This document shows positions 33,402 through 46,380 of a stretch of 64,000 nt of DNA, in pieces; within the stretch, counting starts at the first letter, position 1; each line of letters opens with the position of its first letter. Source of the stretch: Lichenostomus cassidix (Eukaryota; Chordata; Aves; Passeriformes; Meliphagidae); assembly GCA_008360975.2 (NCBI GenBank), contig VLJF02000840.1, positions 558,001-622,000 of the forward strand, in the 5' to 3' direction. The position numbers were made by a program, and so were the translations under genes. Below the pieces are notes generated by a model, which saw only the letters and a program-made list of their open reading frames with translations, did not search any database and was not told the origin of the DNA.

Positions 33402-36400
33402 ATGGCCGGGGACACCGGGATGGCCGGGAAGGTGGCACTGCTCCTGTGGGGTGAGTGCCCTGGGCACGGGCCTGCTGCCCCAGGCATGGCCCTGGTGAGG
33501 CAGAGAGCGGTGGGGAGGGGGCACAGGGGGTCTGTGGGGTCCCCTGAGGTCCCCAGTGCCAGCAGAGCCAGACCATGAGGGTGGACACTGGTGTGACCAC
33601 GGTCATGGGATGGTGGTAGGGACAGGAATGGTGGGACAGGAACAGAGAATAGGGATGTGAGGAGAGGCACCATGGGACTGGGACAGCTGTGGGGACACGT
33701 ATGGGGGAACTGTGATCTAGGGACAAGGGGACAAGGGGACAGGCACTATGCAGATGTGGGTGTAGGGACAGGTGCCATCAAAATGGGATCATGGGCAGAG
33801 AGTCATGGGAATGTAGCTGTGGGGACAGGGGCTGTGGTGCTGGGTGGGGGTCACCTGTGCCAGCGCAGTGTGGCTGAGGTGTTCCCTCCCCCAATATCTC
33901 TGTGTCCCCACAGGGATAGTTTGGGGACAGCCCTCACACCCGCTCCACAAGGTGCCACTGTCCCCATGGTGCCACCCCTACCCAGCTCCTCTCCCTTTTC
34001 CCTTCCAGCCCAGACCCTCAGCCTTGCTGGTGAGTCCTCGGGGGATGCCATGTCCCCACCCCGCTGTCCCCACTGCACACTGGCCCTGTCAGGCTGTTGT
34101 CCCCTGTCACCCACAGGCACTCAGACCACCCAGCTCCTCGTGGAGCCCTCCTGGATGCCAGCGGTGCTGTGGGACGAAGTGACATTAACTTGCGAGGGCT
34201 CAGGGAGCCCCGGTGGCACCACCTGTTACAAGGATGGGCAGCGCTGGGGGAATGATGGACTTGACCACTTCGTTGTCACTGTGCGTGGCACCTACATGTG
34301 TGAAAGACCCAACACTGGGCTCAGCCCCCCCGTGAGCGTTGTAAATGGTGAGGGGGTGATTGGGATGCACCCCATCTTCCGCACCAGGATCTGGGTGGGC
34401 TTCACTCCATGGGTGGCCTCACACCCTCGGTATTCACTAGAGCTCCCTGATGCAAAAGGACTCTCCTGTCCCACAGACTGGCTGGTGCTGCAAGTGTCAG
34501 AGCAGGCACTGATGGAAGGGGACACGGTGACACTGCGCTGCCGGCGCCGTTTGGACATGTGGCTCATTGGGGTACACTTCTACCACGAGGAAAAGGATCT
34601 GGGGGAGCCCCTCGATGGGACCGAGCTGTCCCTGTCCCCCCTGCAGCTGCACCACAGTGGCCGCTATCGCTGCGTGGTCAAGGTGATCCCCATGATGCCA
34701 CAGTTGTGGGAGAAGTCAGTGCCAGTGACAGTAACAGTGCATGGTGAGCACCCCAACAGTGGGCACCCTGATATCCCAAGACCCAAACATCCATTAGCCG
34801 TTACCCTGATACCCCCACAGCCCAATAACCCAATACTCCTACAGCCCCTCCCCAGCACACTCGGGGTCACCATCCCCACCTCCCATCTCATTCCCAGAGC
34901 TCTTCTCGGTGCCGGTGCTGGAGCTGGAGGGACCCCCGAGCCCACCGAGGGGTCCCCCCTGAATCTCAGCTGCCTCAGCACCCCCAGCCCCCTGCGGCCC
35001 CGAGCCCCTCTCCTGCACCTCTTCTACCGGGACGGGCAGTTGCTGGGGGACCCGCAGGTGTCCCCGCAGCTCCTGCTGCTCGCCGTGGGGGTCTCCCACT
35101 CGGGCAGTTACAGCTGCGAGGTGCGCTCCGAGGGGGGGGCCGTGCGGAAGAGCAGCGCCCGGCTCCGCGTCACAGTGCGCAGTGAGTGCGGGGATGGGCA
35201 CGGCAACCCCCACAGCCTCCCCGGGTACCCCAGACACAACTGGCTATCCCCATCCTTCTGTGACACCCACCTTGCATCCCCCCATCCCTTCCAAAGGCCC
35301 TCCCCGGGTGTCCTTCTGTGTGCCTGCATTCGTCCCTGCTATCCCACACTCCTTCCCAAGTCTCTGCTCCGTACTCAGCTCTGCCTTCCCTTCTTGGGTC
35401 ATTGCCCCCATCTATGTCCCCCCAGTCCCTGCGTGGGTTCCCTCCATCATCCTCAGGCCTCCCCACATCTCCATTGGTCCCCATTTCCCTCACTGCAATC
35501 CCTTCCACTTCCCTCCTCACCACCCCCTTTCTCCTCACCACGTCCCTCATCCCACCCACGCCTCCCCCAGGGGTTTCAATCTCAGGGGTGTCCCTGTTGG
35601 CGCAGCCCCCCAGGGGACAGGTGGCACTGGGTGACTGCCTGGTGCTGAGCTGCACAGTGGCAACAGTGACTGCGAGGACAAGTTCTCTGTCCTTCTCCTG
35701 GCACCGGGAGGGCTCAGGGACACCGCTGGGCACTGGAGCTGTGCTATGTTGGGGACAATGGCAGCAGCCACTACCAGTGCCAGGCATGCAATGCACTTGA
35801 GAGCCTCCCATTAAATGTCATTATCCTGGAGGAGTGAGACTCTTGGGCTGGGGGTGATGCCACCCACGGCATCCCCCATCCCACCCATCCCACCCTCATC
35901 CCACACAGAGCTTCCCCACGCCACACCAGGTCACAGTCCTTACCACTGTGAATTTCAGTCTCTCGTGACTGGGACCCTCACGCTCCAGGTTCCTCCACCC
36001 AGGACATCCCACCCATGGGTCCCTCATCCCACCTGTCACATCAGGTCACAGTCACTGCCACTGGGCATCGCATCCTGGGTGAGCGGGACCCTTCAGCTTG
36101 GGTTCACCACAAACACAACATCCCACACCCAACCCATCCCGTTCCAGGTGATGGCAACAGACATGGTTCTGGATGAGCAGGACCTTAGGGCTTGCAGTCA
36201 CGCCCATTCACAGCATCCTCCATCACATCCTCATCACACCCATCACATCCCCTCATCCCACACGAGGTTATGACCTCCAACACTGTGGGACACAATCATG
36301 GATGAAGGGGACACTCTGTCTCCAGGTGCCACCATGCATAGACTCACTCCTCCACCCCAGACCTCCTTATCCTCCCCCTGCCCCCACACCTAATGACAGC

Positions 36401-37800
36401 TCCTTCCCCCAGCCTCAGCCCCGTCTCTGTCCCTGCAGTGCCCGTGGCCAATGCCACCATCACCCCTGGCCCCCCGGCACTCCAGGTGCACGCAGGTGAC
36501 CCCGTGACCCTGCGCTGCTCGGTGCAGGTGGGCTCAGCACCTGTCAATTTCACCTGGATGCGTGACGGCCGGGTGGTGGCCCAGGGTCCCCTCCTGGATC
36601 TTGGGGACATCGATGTGGGACATTCTGGCATCTACCAGTGTGTGGCCACCAACCAGCTGGATGAGCACCGCGTTTTCCGGGCACTCAGCCCAGAGCTGGC
36701 CCTGGAGGTGACACCACGGGGACACTGGGGCACAGGTGGGGTCATATGGAGTCCCTGTGGGGGTCTGAGATCCTTCAGTCTTTGGTGACCCTGATTTGCT
36801 CCCACACTGTTCCTGTCAGTGACACAGATGGGACAGAGCACAGGAGGGGCCATCTGAGGTCACTGCAGTTGCAGGACCCTGGGGCTGATGGGTGACCCTG
36901 ATATGTCCACCTGTTTCTTGCAGTGGCTGCCGGGGTTGGTGGTTCCTTATTGTTCCTGGTCCTGCTCATGGGTGTCATTGTGGCCTGGAAATGGTGGCAC
37001 CGCCTGGGTGGGTGACAATGGGGGGACAGGTGTTTCGGGGAGCAGTGGGAAATTCCCAGATTTAAGGGGCAGTAGGGCAGCACCCACAGCCCCAGACCTG
37101 GGGGAGGCTGAGCCCTTAGCAACCTTGGCTGGCGATTCTGGGGGCTTGGGGGAGGTGTTGGAGGGTCGTGTGGGGATGTTGAGGTTTCTTTCAGGGATCC
37201 TGGGGGAGTTTGAGTTGTCTCCCTCCCTGCTGAGCTTGGGATTCTTGGGGTTCAGGGGGTCCAGAGCACTGGGGTAGTTCAGGGGTTCTAGAGGGTGTCA
37301 GAGATGCTCAGGGGTCCTGGGGGCAATTGATGGTCCAATGGGGTTCAGGATTCCCATGGGTGCTCAAAGGCCCCAGAGACCCCACAGTCATCCCTCGCCT
37401 CTCTTCTTTGCAGCCACCAGGAAGCACCAGGAAAGGTGAGTGGGGGCTCCAGTCGCAACTTTTCTTTTACTCTCACTGCCAAAACCCCCCATGGGCTCCC
37501 AAAGACCCCTCTATCCCTACAGGGCCCTTCCGGAGCCCCTGGCCTCCCTGGAGGATGGGGAGGTTCTGTACACCCATGTCGTGATAACTGAGCGGGCAGT
37601 GGGTGAGTACAGGGACAGGGGAAATACAGGGACAGGTCACCCACAGGTGTCACCTCACACCTGGGTCCCCAAAACCGGTGTTTTCCACAGGGACCCCCCA
37701 TGCCGCTCCTCCTAAGGACACCAAAGTGACATACACAGAGGTGGCAGGACGCCACAGGCGACTGCAGGACCCCAGTCACATCTACGAGACCGTTTCGTGA
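33402..37800 (+). pseudogene. Gene E: FCRL-like ITIM receptor pseudogene
   Basis: Exons: 33402-33450, 34009-34029 (21 nt), 34117-34347 (D1), 34477-34743 (D2), 34898-35181 (D3), 35571-35829 (D4), 36439-36735 (D5), 36924-37007 (membrane), 37414-37435, 37523-37602 and 37691-37800 (tail). Lesions: D3 is one base short in a C-run near 34933, giving TGA at 34960-34962. D4 lacks 11 nt near 35736 and its GT donor is replaced by AG (a GTGAG sits 4 nt further on). The upstream ISRE segment is missing. In D1 the core tryptophan of TWYKD is cysteine (TTCYKD). D5, membrane exon and tail are intact with three tyrosine motifs, VLYTHV, VTYTEV and HIYETV. Because Ig exons are phase 1-1, skipping D3 and D4 would leave D1-D2-D5 in frame. 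It is most simply a pseudogene. Confidence 0.85.
35834..36430. repeat. Expanded D4-D5 intron array, gene E
   Basis: About 600 bp of decayed units with GTCACAGTCCTTACCACTGT, GGTCACAGTCACTGCCACTG and GTGAGCGGGACCCTTCAGC, of the same kind as in genes C and D. Confidence 0.5.
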
Positions 37801-38344
37801 CACTGGGGGAACTGGGACACACTGGGGATCCCCTCCCCCTGGGCTCCCGTGGTTGCCATCCTGCCCAGGGTCTTGGTCACAAGTCAGGGGGCTACTCAAG
37901 GCACCCAGAGTGCCCCATTCCACCTCCCAGTACCACCAGGGATTATCCCATCCCAGTACCCCCAATTGTACCCATTCCCCCTCCCATTGCTCCCAGTTTC
38001 CTCAGTGCCAACCCCATTCCCTCCGCACAGTGCTCCCAGTACCCCCAGAGGCTTCCTATTTCCCATTGCAATGCCTCCCATTGCTCCCAGCAGATCCAGT
38101 TACTCCCCATTCCATGGTCCAGTGCCAGAGGGGCACAGGGCATGTTTCCCTGCTGTTGGGACCAAAATATAGCTTTTTGGTTAAACTGGCAGAAATGGTG
38201 TTTCTTTGTTCAGCTCTCTTGGGCTTTAGCAATGGGATTCTCCAATTTCAGGCTGCCACTAAAAACTAGGGGCTGCTGCCCTTCCCCTCCCAGTGGAGGC
38301 ACAAAAGACAAAGATCCCAAAGGGCTGAGAGAACAACGATTTCC
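37801..38344. other. 3' flank of gene E
   Basis: CCCCATTCCCCCTCCCAGTA-like array (37870-38100), then the flank shared with B and C (38160-38344). At 38346 it switches abruptly to the block that lies downstream of gene F. Confidence 0.5.
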
Positions 38345-39160
38345 TGCACTGTGGGTTTTCTGGAGCCTCCCCCTTTTCCAGGGCAGGCAGGATCAATCCG
38401 TGTCAGTTGAATTCCCTCTGTCTCCACAACAGCTCTGCCAAAACCCAGCGATGCCCTCTGGGCTCCCTGAAATCCCCTCTCCTGACAGAATCTGTGCCAA
38501 GGATTCCCACGGCCACTCCCAAGGGGCTGATTTGGCCATTCCCACTCGGGGTCACTTCAGCAGGATCTGTGTCCGCGGTGCTGCCGGGAGCCGTGCAGTC
38601 TCACCCTGGGCTTTCTGATCCAGAGCTCAGCACCGCCATCGAGCTCTGCCTGCCTGCCCTGCCTGTGCCTGCTGCTGGCCAGAGGATCCTGGCTGCCCCT
38701 GCTGACTCAGATTTGGGAAATGTCCAGTGCTGAGACTGGACACTGACCATGTGGGTTTGTGGGGGGAACACCCACTTCTTTCCCTCCCATGCCAGTCAGT
38801 TGTTACCACCCGGGGAATTTCTGAGCTCACATCAGACCCTGCCCACTATGAGTGAGTCACTGCAGCTTCTGCCTGCTGGAGCCACTAGCGCCCTTTACCA
38901 GCTGTGGTCATAACCACACCAAAGGGGAAAAAGTAGCACTGCGTCGGTGGGAAACTTCTGTTATTGTGTTGTTGTTGTTTATTCTGTTCCATTCTATGTA
39001 TTTACTAGCAAAGAGCTGTTATTTCTTTTTCTACATTTTTTCCTGGAAGCCCTGTAATTTCAAAGTTAAAATAATTTGGAAGGTGGGCTCTTCTTTTTAT
39101 TCCAGAGAGATTCCTGCCCTCCTTGTCAGACATTTTTCTTTTAAACCAAGACCCTTTCCT
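38345..39160. repeat. Duplicated block downstream of gene F
   Basis: Highly similar to 21455-22270 downstream of gene D. No gene seen; the frames across it are not conserved as protein. Confidence 0.6.
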
Positions 39161-39720
39161 ATGGAAAAGAGCCATACTTGGAGGCCTGGCACCCATGATC
39201 AAACATGGGGTTCTGCCTCCTAAGCTTGCAAATATCTGCAGATTGCTCCCAAGCAAAACCAGCCAGGACCAACAGCTCGAGCTGGTCTTGGCCTCCTGGG
39301 GGCTCTCTCAGCTGGCCCTGAGACTCTGAGATGGAAAAGTTTCTTTCCTGTGGGAAAGAGCCATCATTTGAGACCAGGCATCGGCAGCCAAAACCAGGAT
39401 TCTGCCTCCTAAAATTACAAACATCTGAGGATTGCTCCCAGACAAAAGCTGCAAGGATCAACAGCTCAGGCTTGGATTCCCAGGGGCTGCCCCTCAGCTG
39501 CCCTTGAGACACTGGGCTGGAAGTGTTTCCTTCCCATGGAAAAGAGCCAACCTTCAAGGCCAGGTGCCTGGGCCAGAAACTGGGATTCCACCTTCCTAAA
39601 ATTGCAAACGTAGGAGGATTGCTACCAGTTGAAAGCTGCCAGGATGGCCGGCTATGGCTGACCTTGGACTCGCAGGGAAAGAACGGGAAAGCGTTGGGGT
39701 GGCACAGCCAGACACTCCGA
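39160..39720. repeat. Tandem repeat, three units of about 181-186 bp
   Basis: The units begin near 39174, 39355 and 39541 with AAAGAGCCAT/AAAGAGCCAA and each continues through a GATTCTGCCTCCTAA-like and GGATTGCTCCCAGxCAAAA-like segment. The D-side duplicate has only the beginning of one unit near 22270. Confidence 0.65.
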
Positions 39721-40310
39721 TTCCCCACAGCATCCTCGCCCCACCCTGTGCTCCAGCCCTGCCTGGTGCCCCCCACTGCCCAAAGCCCCATACCCGGTTC
39801 TTCCTGAACAGCAGCTGATCCATGGAGCTGCACTGGAGCCTCTGCTGGTCCTGGGCCTGTGGCTGATGGGGTCACAGCTAGAGCAAGTGGAGGGCACCAG
39901 GAGGGAGGTCCTGGGACAGATGGGCCAGGATGGTGGGGGGAAGGTCCCAAGAGGATGGGGGGGACAAGGGACCCTGGGGAGGTGTTGGGATGGAGGGAGT
40001 GGAATCCTGGGCTCAGAGCCCCAGCAGAGGTTGCAGCTACCAGTGTGCTGCAAGTGCCGCGACTGTAAGAGTGTGTGGGGATCGACTGTGACAGTGTGTC
40101 AAAATCCACTGTTGTGATTGACTGTTGCCATGGCAATGCTCCAAACAGCTCCCGAGACTCGAAGGGCATCCTTGAACAGGCAGGGAGCAAGAAGAAGCTG
40201 GGGTTGTCCAGAGTTGGGAAGGACTAATCCGAAAGATGGCAGAGCTGGAATTGCGACAGCCAAGAGGAGCCAGAAGTTGCAACAGGAACAGCCCTGCAGA
40301 CAGCGAGTGC
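39721..40310. other. CpG-poor relative of the 1590 island
   Basis: Matches in order: CCTGGTGCCCCCCACTGCCC, the TGCTGCAAGTGCCGCGACTG region, and a GCCATGGCAATG close. Many CG dinucleotides of the 1590 and 57755 islands are TG or CA here, as after long methylation. Confidence 0.45.
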
Positions 40311-40559
40311 AGGGAGGAAGGAGGGGAACGAGGCGCTGAGGGCACCTGAACGGGGATCTCAGGGAGCCCAAAAGGAATGTTGGGCTTTGGCAAAGCTGCT
40401 GTGGAGACAGAGGCAGTTCCACAGCTCAATCCCTGGCCTGGGCCCTCCCAGAACGCTTCAGCTATGGAGCTGGTGAGTTTGGAAGAACAACAGGGTCCAA
40501 TGGACACTACAACAGGACCCCATTGGAAACACGGCCTTGACCAGGACAAACACAAGGGT

Positions 40560-41389
40560 TGATGAGCTGAGATAAGGAACTGGGAGAAAACACTCCAAGG
40601 ACAAAACAGGCTAAACTGAAGCTGCTGTAAAGTGAAATTTATTAGTAACAGAGTCAGAGGAGGATAATGAGAAGTAAAATAAGCCCTTAAGACACCATTC
40701 CTGCCCCCAGCCTTCCCACTGATAGCACAGGGGGAACAGGGTATGGGGCTTTGGGTCAGTTCATCACCAGAACCTTCTTGTGCTGCTTAGGGAGAGGAGT
40801 TCTTCCCCTGCATTGCTGTGAGGTTCCTCCCATGGGAGACAGCTCTCCATGAACCTCTCCAGCATGGGTCCAAAACTCTCAAGCAGCAGCACACACACTG
40901 CTGCAATGTAAGCTCCTCCCACAGACAGACCTCCCAAAACTGCTGCAGTGTGGCTCCCTCATCCACAGGATGCAGACCTCCGAGGCCAGGCTGTTCCATC
41001 TCGGGAGCAAGGCCTCTCTCTCTATGGGGTCTCCCAGTGGATCACAGCCTCCTCCAGGCATCCACCCGCTCCGGTGTGGCTCACCTTCCCATGGGCTGCA
41101 AGTGAATCTCTGCATCCCCATGGACCCCATGGGCTGCAAGGGGACAACCTGCTTCACCATGGTCTCACCAAAGCCGGCAGAGGAAATTTGGCTCTGGCAC
41201 TAGGAGCACCTCCTCCCCCACCTTCTCCACTGACCTTGGTGTCTCCATGTTGTTTTCCCTCACATGTTCTCAGCTCCTCCTTCTTCTCTGGCTAGAATGA
41301 ACTATATATGCATGTTGTTTTGATTTTTTCTCAAATATGTTATCACTGAGGTGTAACCAACATTTCTAATTGGCCCAGGCCACATTCCC
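40560..41389. repeat. Repeat R2 abutting gene F
   Basis: Near-identical to 22560-23393, again joining the last coding exon of the neighbouring gene and supplying its stop codon. Confidence 0.7.
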
Positions 41390-44300
41390 TTAGATTTCAC
41401 TTGGTTCCTGCAGTCGCCCATGAGATCCTGGCAGCTCTGCGTAGGTGACCTGGGGATCCTGGGGTGTGGTGGCACGGGGGGATGCTGCAAGAGACACTGG
41501 CTGTGGGATGGGGGTGGGGGTGACACCCTGGGTGACGTGTCCCTGCGTGTGCCACCCTGTACTCACCTCCCATCCTCTTGGTGAACACAACGTGGGTGTA
41601 CAGCACCTCCCCCTCCTCTGGGGTCTCTGGGGGGACCCTGCTGGGATTAGGGGGTGTGTAGGAGGGGATGGGAGGTGTTGGGGGTTGGGATAAAAGGGGA
41701 GTCAGGGCTGACCCTCCCACTGACCTGTCCTGGTGCTTCCTGGTGGCTGCAAAGGAAGGAGGTGGGGGTGACTGTGGGGTCCCAGGGCCATGACCCTGCA
41801 CAGGAATCCTGAACCCCCACTGGACCCTCAGTTCCCCCACGATCCCTGAGTATTCCTGAAGTGTCCAGGAACCCCTGAAACACCCCAGTGCTCTGGACCC
41901 TCTGAGCATCTAGAACCCCAAGCCTGATGGGAGGGCACCCCACAAACTCCCCCAGGATCCCTGAAAGAATCCCCAAGATCCCTGCTGCATCCTCCCAAAC
42001 CCTTGAGGACCTCAGGCAAAGGTCACAGTGGGTTCAGCACAGTCCAAGTCAAGCACTGTGCTGCCCCATCACCCCCACATTCTAGAGGGCTTCCCACCTC
42101 CCGAGGCTCCCCATTGCCCCCATTGTCACCCACCCATGCTGTTCCACCGGTGCCAGCCCACAGCTACACTCAGGAGCAGGAGTAGGAACACGAGGGACCC
42201 ACTGACCCCTGCAGCCACTGCTGGGGACAGAGTGGGACACATCAGCATCACCTGTCCCTCTGGGTGTCGTGCAACCCTGGTGACCACATGTGACCCCACC
42301 TGTGCCCCAGTGTCCCTGCGGTGTCACCTCCAGCACCAGCTCTGGGCTGAGTGCCTGGAACACGCGGTACTCATCCAGCTGGTTGGTGGCCATGCACTGG
42401 TAGGTGCCAGAATGTTCCACATCAATGTCCCCAAGCTCCAGGAGAGGACCCTTGGCCACCTCCAGCCCACTGTACAGCCAGGTGAAGGTGACAGGTGCTG
42501 AGCCCACCTGCACTGAGCAGCGCAGGGTCACGGGGTCACCTGCATGCACTTGGTGTGCCGGGGGGGCAGGGGTGATGGTGGCATTGGCCACGGGCACTGC
42601 AGGGACAGAGATGGGGTTGAGGCTGGGGGGAGGGGCTGGAACACGGTGTGGGGAGAGCGGGACGCGGTGGGGGGAGGTGGGTGGGATGGGAGGGAAGGGG
42701 GATGCCGTGGGTGGAGTCACCCTGAGCCCCAGGGTGCCACTCACCAAGGACAGTGACATTCAGTGTAGGGCTCTTGGCCATGCTCTCCCCGTTGCTGGCC
42801 CGGCACTGGTAGTGACCGCTGTCATTCTCGCCAATGCTGCTCAGCTCCAGGCGGGGGCCAGTGCCCAGCGGTGTCTCTGAGCCCTCCCGGTGCCAGGAGA
42901 AGGACAGGGAACCTGTCCCCACGGCCACTGCACAGCTCAGCACCAGGCGGTCACCCAGTGCCACCTGTCCCCTGGGAGGCTGGGCCGACAGGGAAACCCT
43001 CGAGAGTGAGTCCCCTGCAGGATGGGGACACCAGGGGACAGTGAATGACTTGGGGAAGGGGGATCAGAGAGAAATGGGAGGACCCCAGTGAGGACGAAGG
43101 GGGCCCAGAGAAGGGGGAAACTTGGAAAGTGGTAGAAGGGAGCCCAGGCAGGGATCGAGGGGATTCAGGGAGGACACTTGGAGAGGGATGGGGCGACCCC
43201 AGGTAGGAGTGTGGGGACCCAGACGGTGATGGGAGGACCAGGGAAGCATGGGAGGACCTCAGAGAGGGGTAGGTGGGCTCAGGGAAGGGGTCGGTGCAGG
43301 ATGGAGGGAGTCGGGACACTGATGGGGGGACCTCGAGAGGAATTCAGGATGCGGTGAGGGAGAGGTGGGTGGACTCAGGGGGCAATCAGGGTGAGCAGGG
43401 CAGTGATGGGGGAGCCAGGAAAGGATGGGGTGACGCGGTCACGGTGTCAGGGAGGTATGGGGGTACTCAGGCAGGGATGGAGGACCCGGGGAGGCTGTGG
43501 GGGTTGCCGTGCCCATCCCCGCACTCACTGCGCACCGTGACGCGGAGCCGGGCGCTGCTCTTCCGCACGGCCCCCCCCTCGGAGCGCACCTCGCAGCTGT
43601 AACTGCCCAAGTGGGAGACCCCCACGGCGGGCAGCAGGAGCTGCGGGGACCCCTGCGGGCCCCCCAGCAACTGCCCGTCCCGGTAGAAGAGGTGCAGGAG
43701 AGGGGCTCGGGGCCGCAGGGGGCTGGGGGTGCTGAGGCAGCTGAGATTCAGGGGGGAACCCTCGGTGGGCTCGGATGGACCCTCCAGCTCCAGCACCGGC
43801 ACCGAGAAGAGCTCTGGGAAGGAGATGGGAGGTGGGAATGTGACTTCAAGGTAACTGGGAAGTGGGTGTGGGGTTGTCCAGATATCGGGGTTTCGGGGTG
43901 CTCACCATGTACTGTCACTGTCACCGGCGGTGACCTCACCCACGGCGAGAGCTCGGAGTCCACCCAGCCCCCGCAGCAGTATTGGCCACTGTGGTGCAGC
44001 TGCAGGGGGGACAAGGACAGCTCGGTCCCATCGAGGGGCCTCCCCACCTCCTTGTCCCCAAGGTAAAAGCGCACCCCAGTGACTGATCTGTCCCGCCAGC
44101 TCCGGCAGCGCAGTGTCACCGTGTCCCCCTCCAGCAGCGCCCATGCTGGCACCTGCAGCACCAGCCGGTCTGTGGGACAGGGGTGACCTGTCACACCGGC
44201 CAGTTCCAGATGGCACCAAGACACCCCCATTGGGTCACACATAGGGGTCCCCAATTCCAACTGGAGGTCCCCTTGCACTGGGACGCTCTGTGATGTCCCC

Positions 44301-45393
44301 ATGTGCAGGGGACAGGCTCTGGTCAATTAAGGGTGTAACCAAGGAAGCAGAGCCCACCCAGAACCATCAGGGTCCCCACGGGTGCCAGGCTGGGGACAGA
44401 AACCTCACTCACCATTTGCAATGGTCACAGGAGGGCTGAGCCCAGTGCCAGGTCTGTCACACATGTAGGTTCCTTTCTCCGTCACAAAGAACTGATCCCA
44501 TTCCTCCTTCCCCCAGAGCTCCCCATCCTTGTACCAGGTGGTGAAACCGGATGTCCCTGAGCTTTGGCAGGTCAGTGTCACTCTGTCCCACAGCACCGCT
44601 GGCATCCAGGGGGGCTGCACAAGAAGCTGGGTGATCTGAGCACCTGCGGGTGACAGGGGACACCAGCCTGCCAGGGCCAGCACCGGGCTGGGGACAGTGG
44701 GGCAGGGACATGGCATTCCTTGGGGACTCACCAGCGAGGCTGAGGGTCTGGGCTGGAAGGGAGAAAGGAGAGGATCTGGGTGGGGGTGGCACTGCAGGGA
44801 CAGTGGCACCAGGGGACACCTGAGTGAAGTCTGTTCCCAACCGTCCCTATGGGGACACTGCTGTGGCACAGAGGTCTCACGGACAGGAACACACTGGGGA
44901 CCCCTGGCTCAGGTAGGTCATAGGGACACTGTGGACACCCCGGCAATGGTCACATGCTGGCAATGGTCACCTCCACCAGTCCCACAGAACACCCCTCCAT
45001 GTCCACATCCCCATGGCTCTGTGCCTATGATCCCATTCCAGTGGCATCTGCCCCCATGGGCTGTCCTCATGTTGCTTGACCCTTGTCCCGGTCCCTGCAA
45101 CCCCGTCCCCTTGTCCCTGTACCCACAGCTGGTCCAGCCCCAGGATGGCTCTTCTCACACCTCATTCCCCCGTTCTTGTTCCCTGTTCTTGTCCCCACAG
45201 CCACCCCACGACCACAGTCACACCAGGGTCCACACACATGGACTGGGTTTGGTGGCATTGGGGACCTCAGGGGACCCCGCAGCCCCCTGTGCCCCCTCCC
45301 CACTGCTCTCAGCCTCACCAGGGCCATCCCTGGAGCATCAGGCCAGTGCCCAAGGAACTCACCCCACAGGAGAAGTGCCATCTTCCCGGCCAT
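41390..45393 (-). CDS. Gene F: intact FCRL-like inhibitory receptor, five Ig domains, truncated ITIM tail
   Basis: Predicted 556 aa. Exons on the minus strand: 45393-45363, 44752-44732 (21 nt), 44643-44413 (D1), 44169-43906 (D2), 43813-43529 (D3, full 285 nt), 43014-42745 (D4), 42596-42300 (D5), 42217-42134 (membrane), 41746-41725, 41637-41567 and 41484-41390 (tail). Lengths sum to an exact frame with no internal stop. The start is the second ATG of the family because the usual first is GTG, giving a short leader (MAGKMALLLW). Tail ITIMs are VLYTHV and VTYAEL. The third tyrosine is lost because TAA follows PSEI, at the junction with repeat R2. The penultimate tail exon is 9 nt shorter than in B (three codons, in frame). 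Shares the GTG change and tail truncation with gene D, so the two are recent duplicates. Expected inhibitory membrane receptor; ligand unknown. Confidence 0.92.
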
Positions 45394-45440
45394 CTCGGTG
45401 TCGCTGGCCACCCGAGCTGGATATCACACACTGACTGCGT

Positions 45441-45525
45441 CAACTGTCCCCTGGGTGGTGGCTCTTCGGATTAAGGGGAAGGAAGCGAGGTCAGGTCTCA
45501 TCTCGCTGTGTGGGTGGCCCTTGGT
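45441..45525 (-). promoter_or_regulatory. Proximal conserved block of gene F
   Basis: Reverse strand carries CTCGCTTCCTTCCCCTTAAT and the CACCACCCAGGGGACAG segment, close to the gene B and G versions. Confidence 0.45.
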
Positions 45526-45589
45526 GGGGGCAGGGTGGGGACAGGCTGGGGATATGATGGGGACATGATGAGGACACGGTGTTGTGAAG

Positions 45590-46010
45590 AGTGGGGGCTC
45601 AGGGGATGTGGGGAGCTCAGGATGAGTGTCCTGGGGCAATGGGGGTCCAGGGAATGGAGGTCCTGAGGAGGAGAACTCACAGGGAATGGCTGTCTGGGTA
45701 TTGGGGGTCCCCATGCAGGGGGGTTCAAGGATGGGGGTCCCAGGGCAACATGGCATGTGGGTCCCAGGGCATGAGTCATGGCATGTGGGTCCCAGGGACA
45801 GGGGTGTGGGGGAAATGGGGGGACCCCTAGGAACTAGGGGATTCTTGGGAAATGGGGGCCCATTGGATTCAGGGAATGAGGGTCCAGGGACACAGGAATT
45901 CTGTTATCGTGGTTCCAGGGAGGTGGGACCTAAGGAATGGGGGTCCTATTTTTGGGTTCCCTGGGGAATGAGGGTCCCAGGGATGGGCAGTGGCTGGGTG
46001 GGCATGTGGG
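45590..46010. repeat. Decayed minisatellite in gene F 5' flank
   Basis: Highly similar to the array before gene D (28080-28480), with small internal duplications around GGCATGTGGGTCCCAGGG. Confidence 0.6.
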
Positions 46011-46360
46011 TTGAGCTCCTTCACTGGGTGACTCAGGTTTTGGGGAGACCCAGGGCACAGCAAAGCCCCCAGATTGGGGAGCACCTCATGAGGATAGTGA
46101 GGGTCTCCAATGTACTCCTGGGATGCGCCATTCATAAGTGAGGATTTTGCCTTTCTCTGTTTCTTTTTTTCTTATTTTCCACATTTTCACACTACCACCC
46201 CCACCTTGCCCTGCCCCAGTCCCAGGCTCAGCAATCCCAGGGAGCATCTGAGCAGGGAACAGGTTGGGGGGACCCAAGAAAGGGGTTTCAGGGAGTGCAG
46301 GGGTTTTGGGGAGGGTTGGGGGGGCTGTGGGGGATCGGGGTGTCTGTCTGTGTCCCCCAA

Positions 46361-46380
46361 CACTTTCACTTTCCTTTTCC
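46361..46380 (-). promoter_or_regulatory. ISRE/IRF-like element upstream of gene F
   Basis: Reverse complement GGAAAAGGAAAGTGAAAGTG, 968 bp upstream of the gene F start. Confidence 0.5.
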
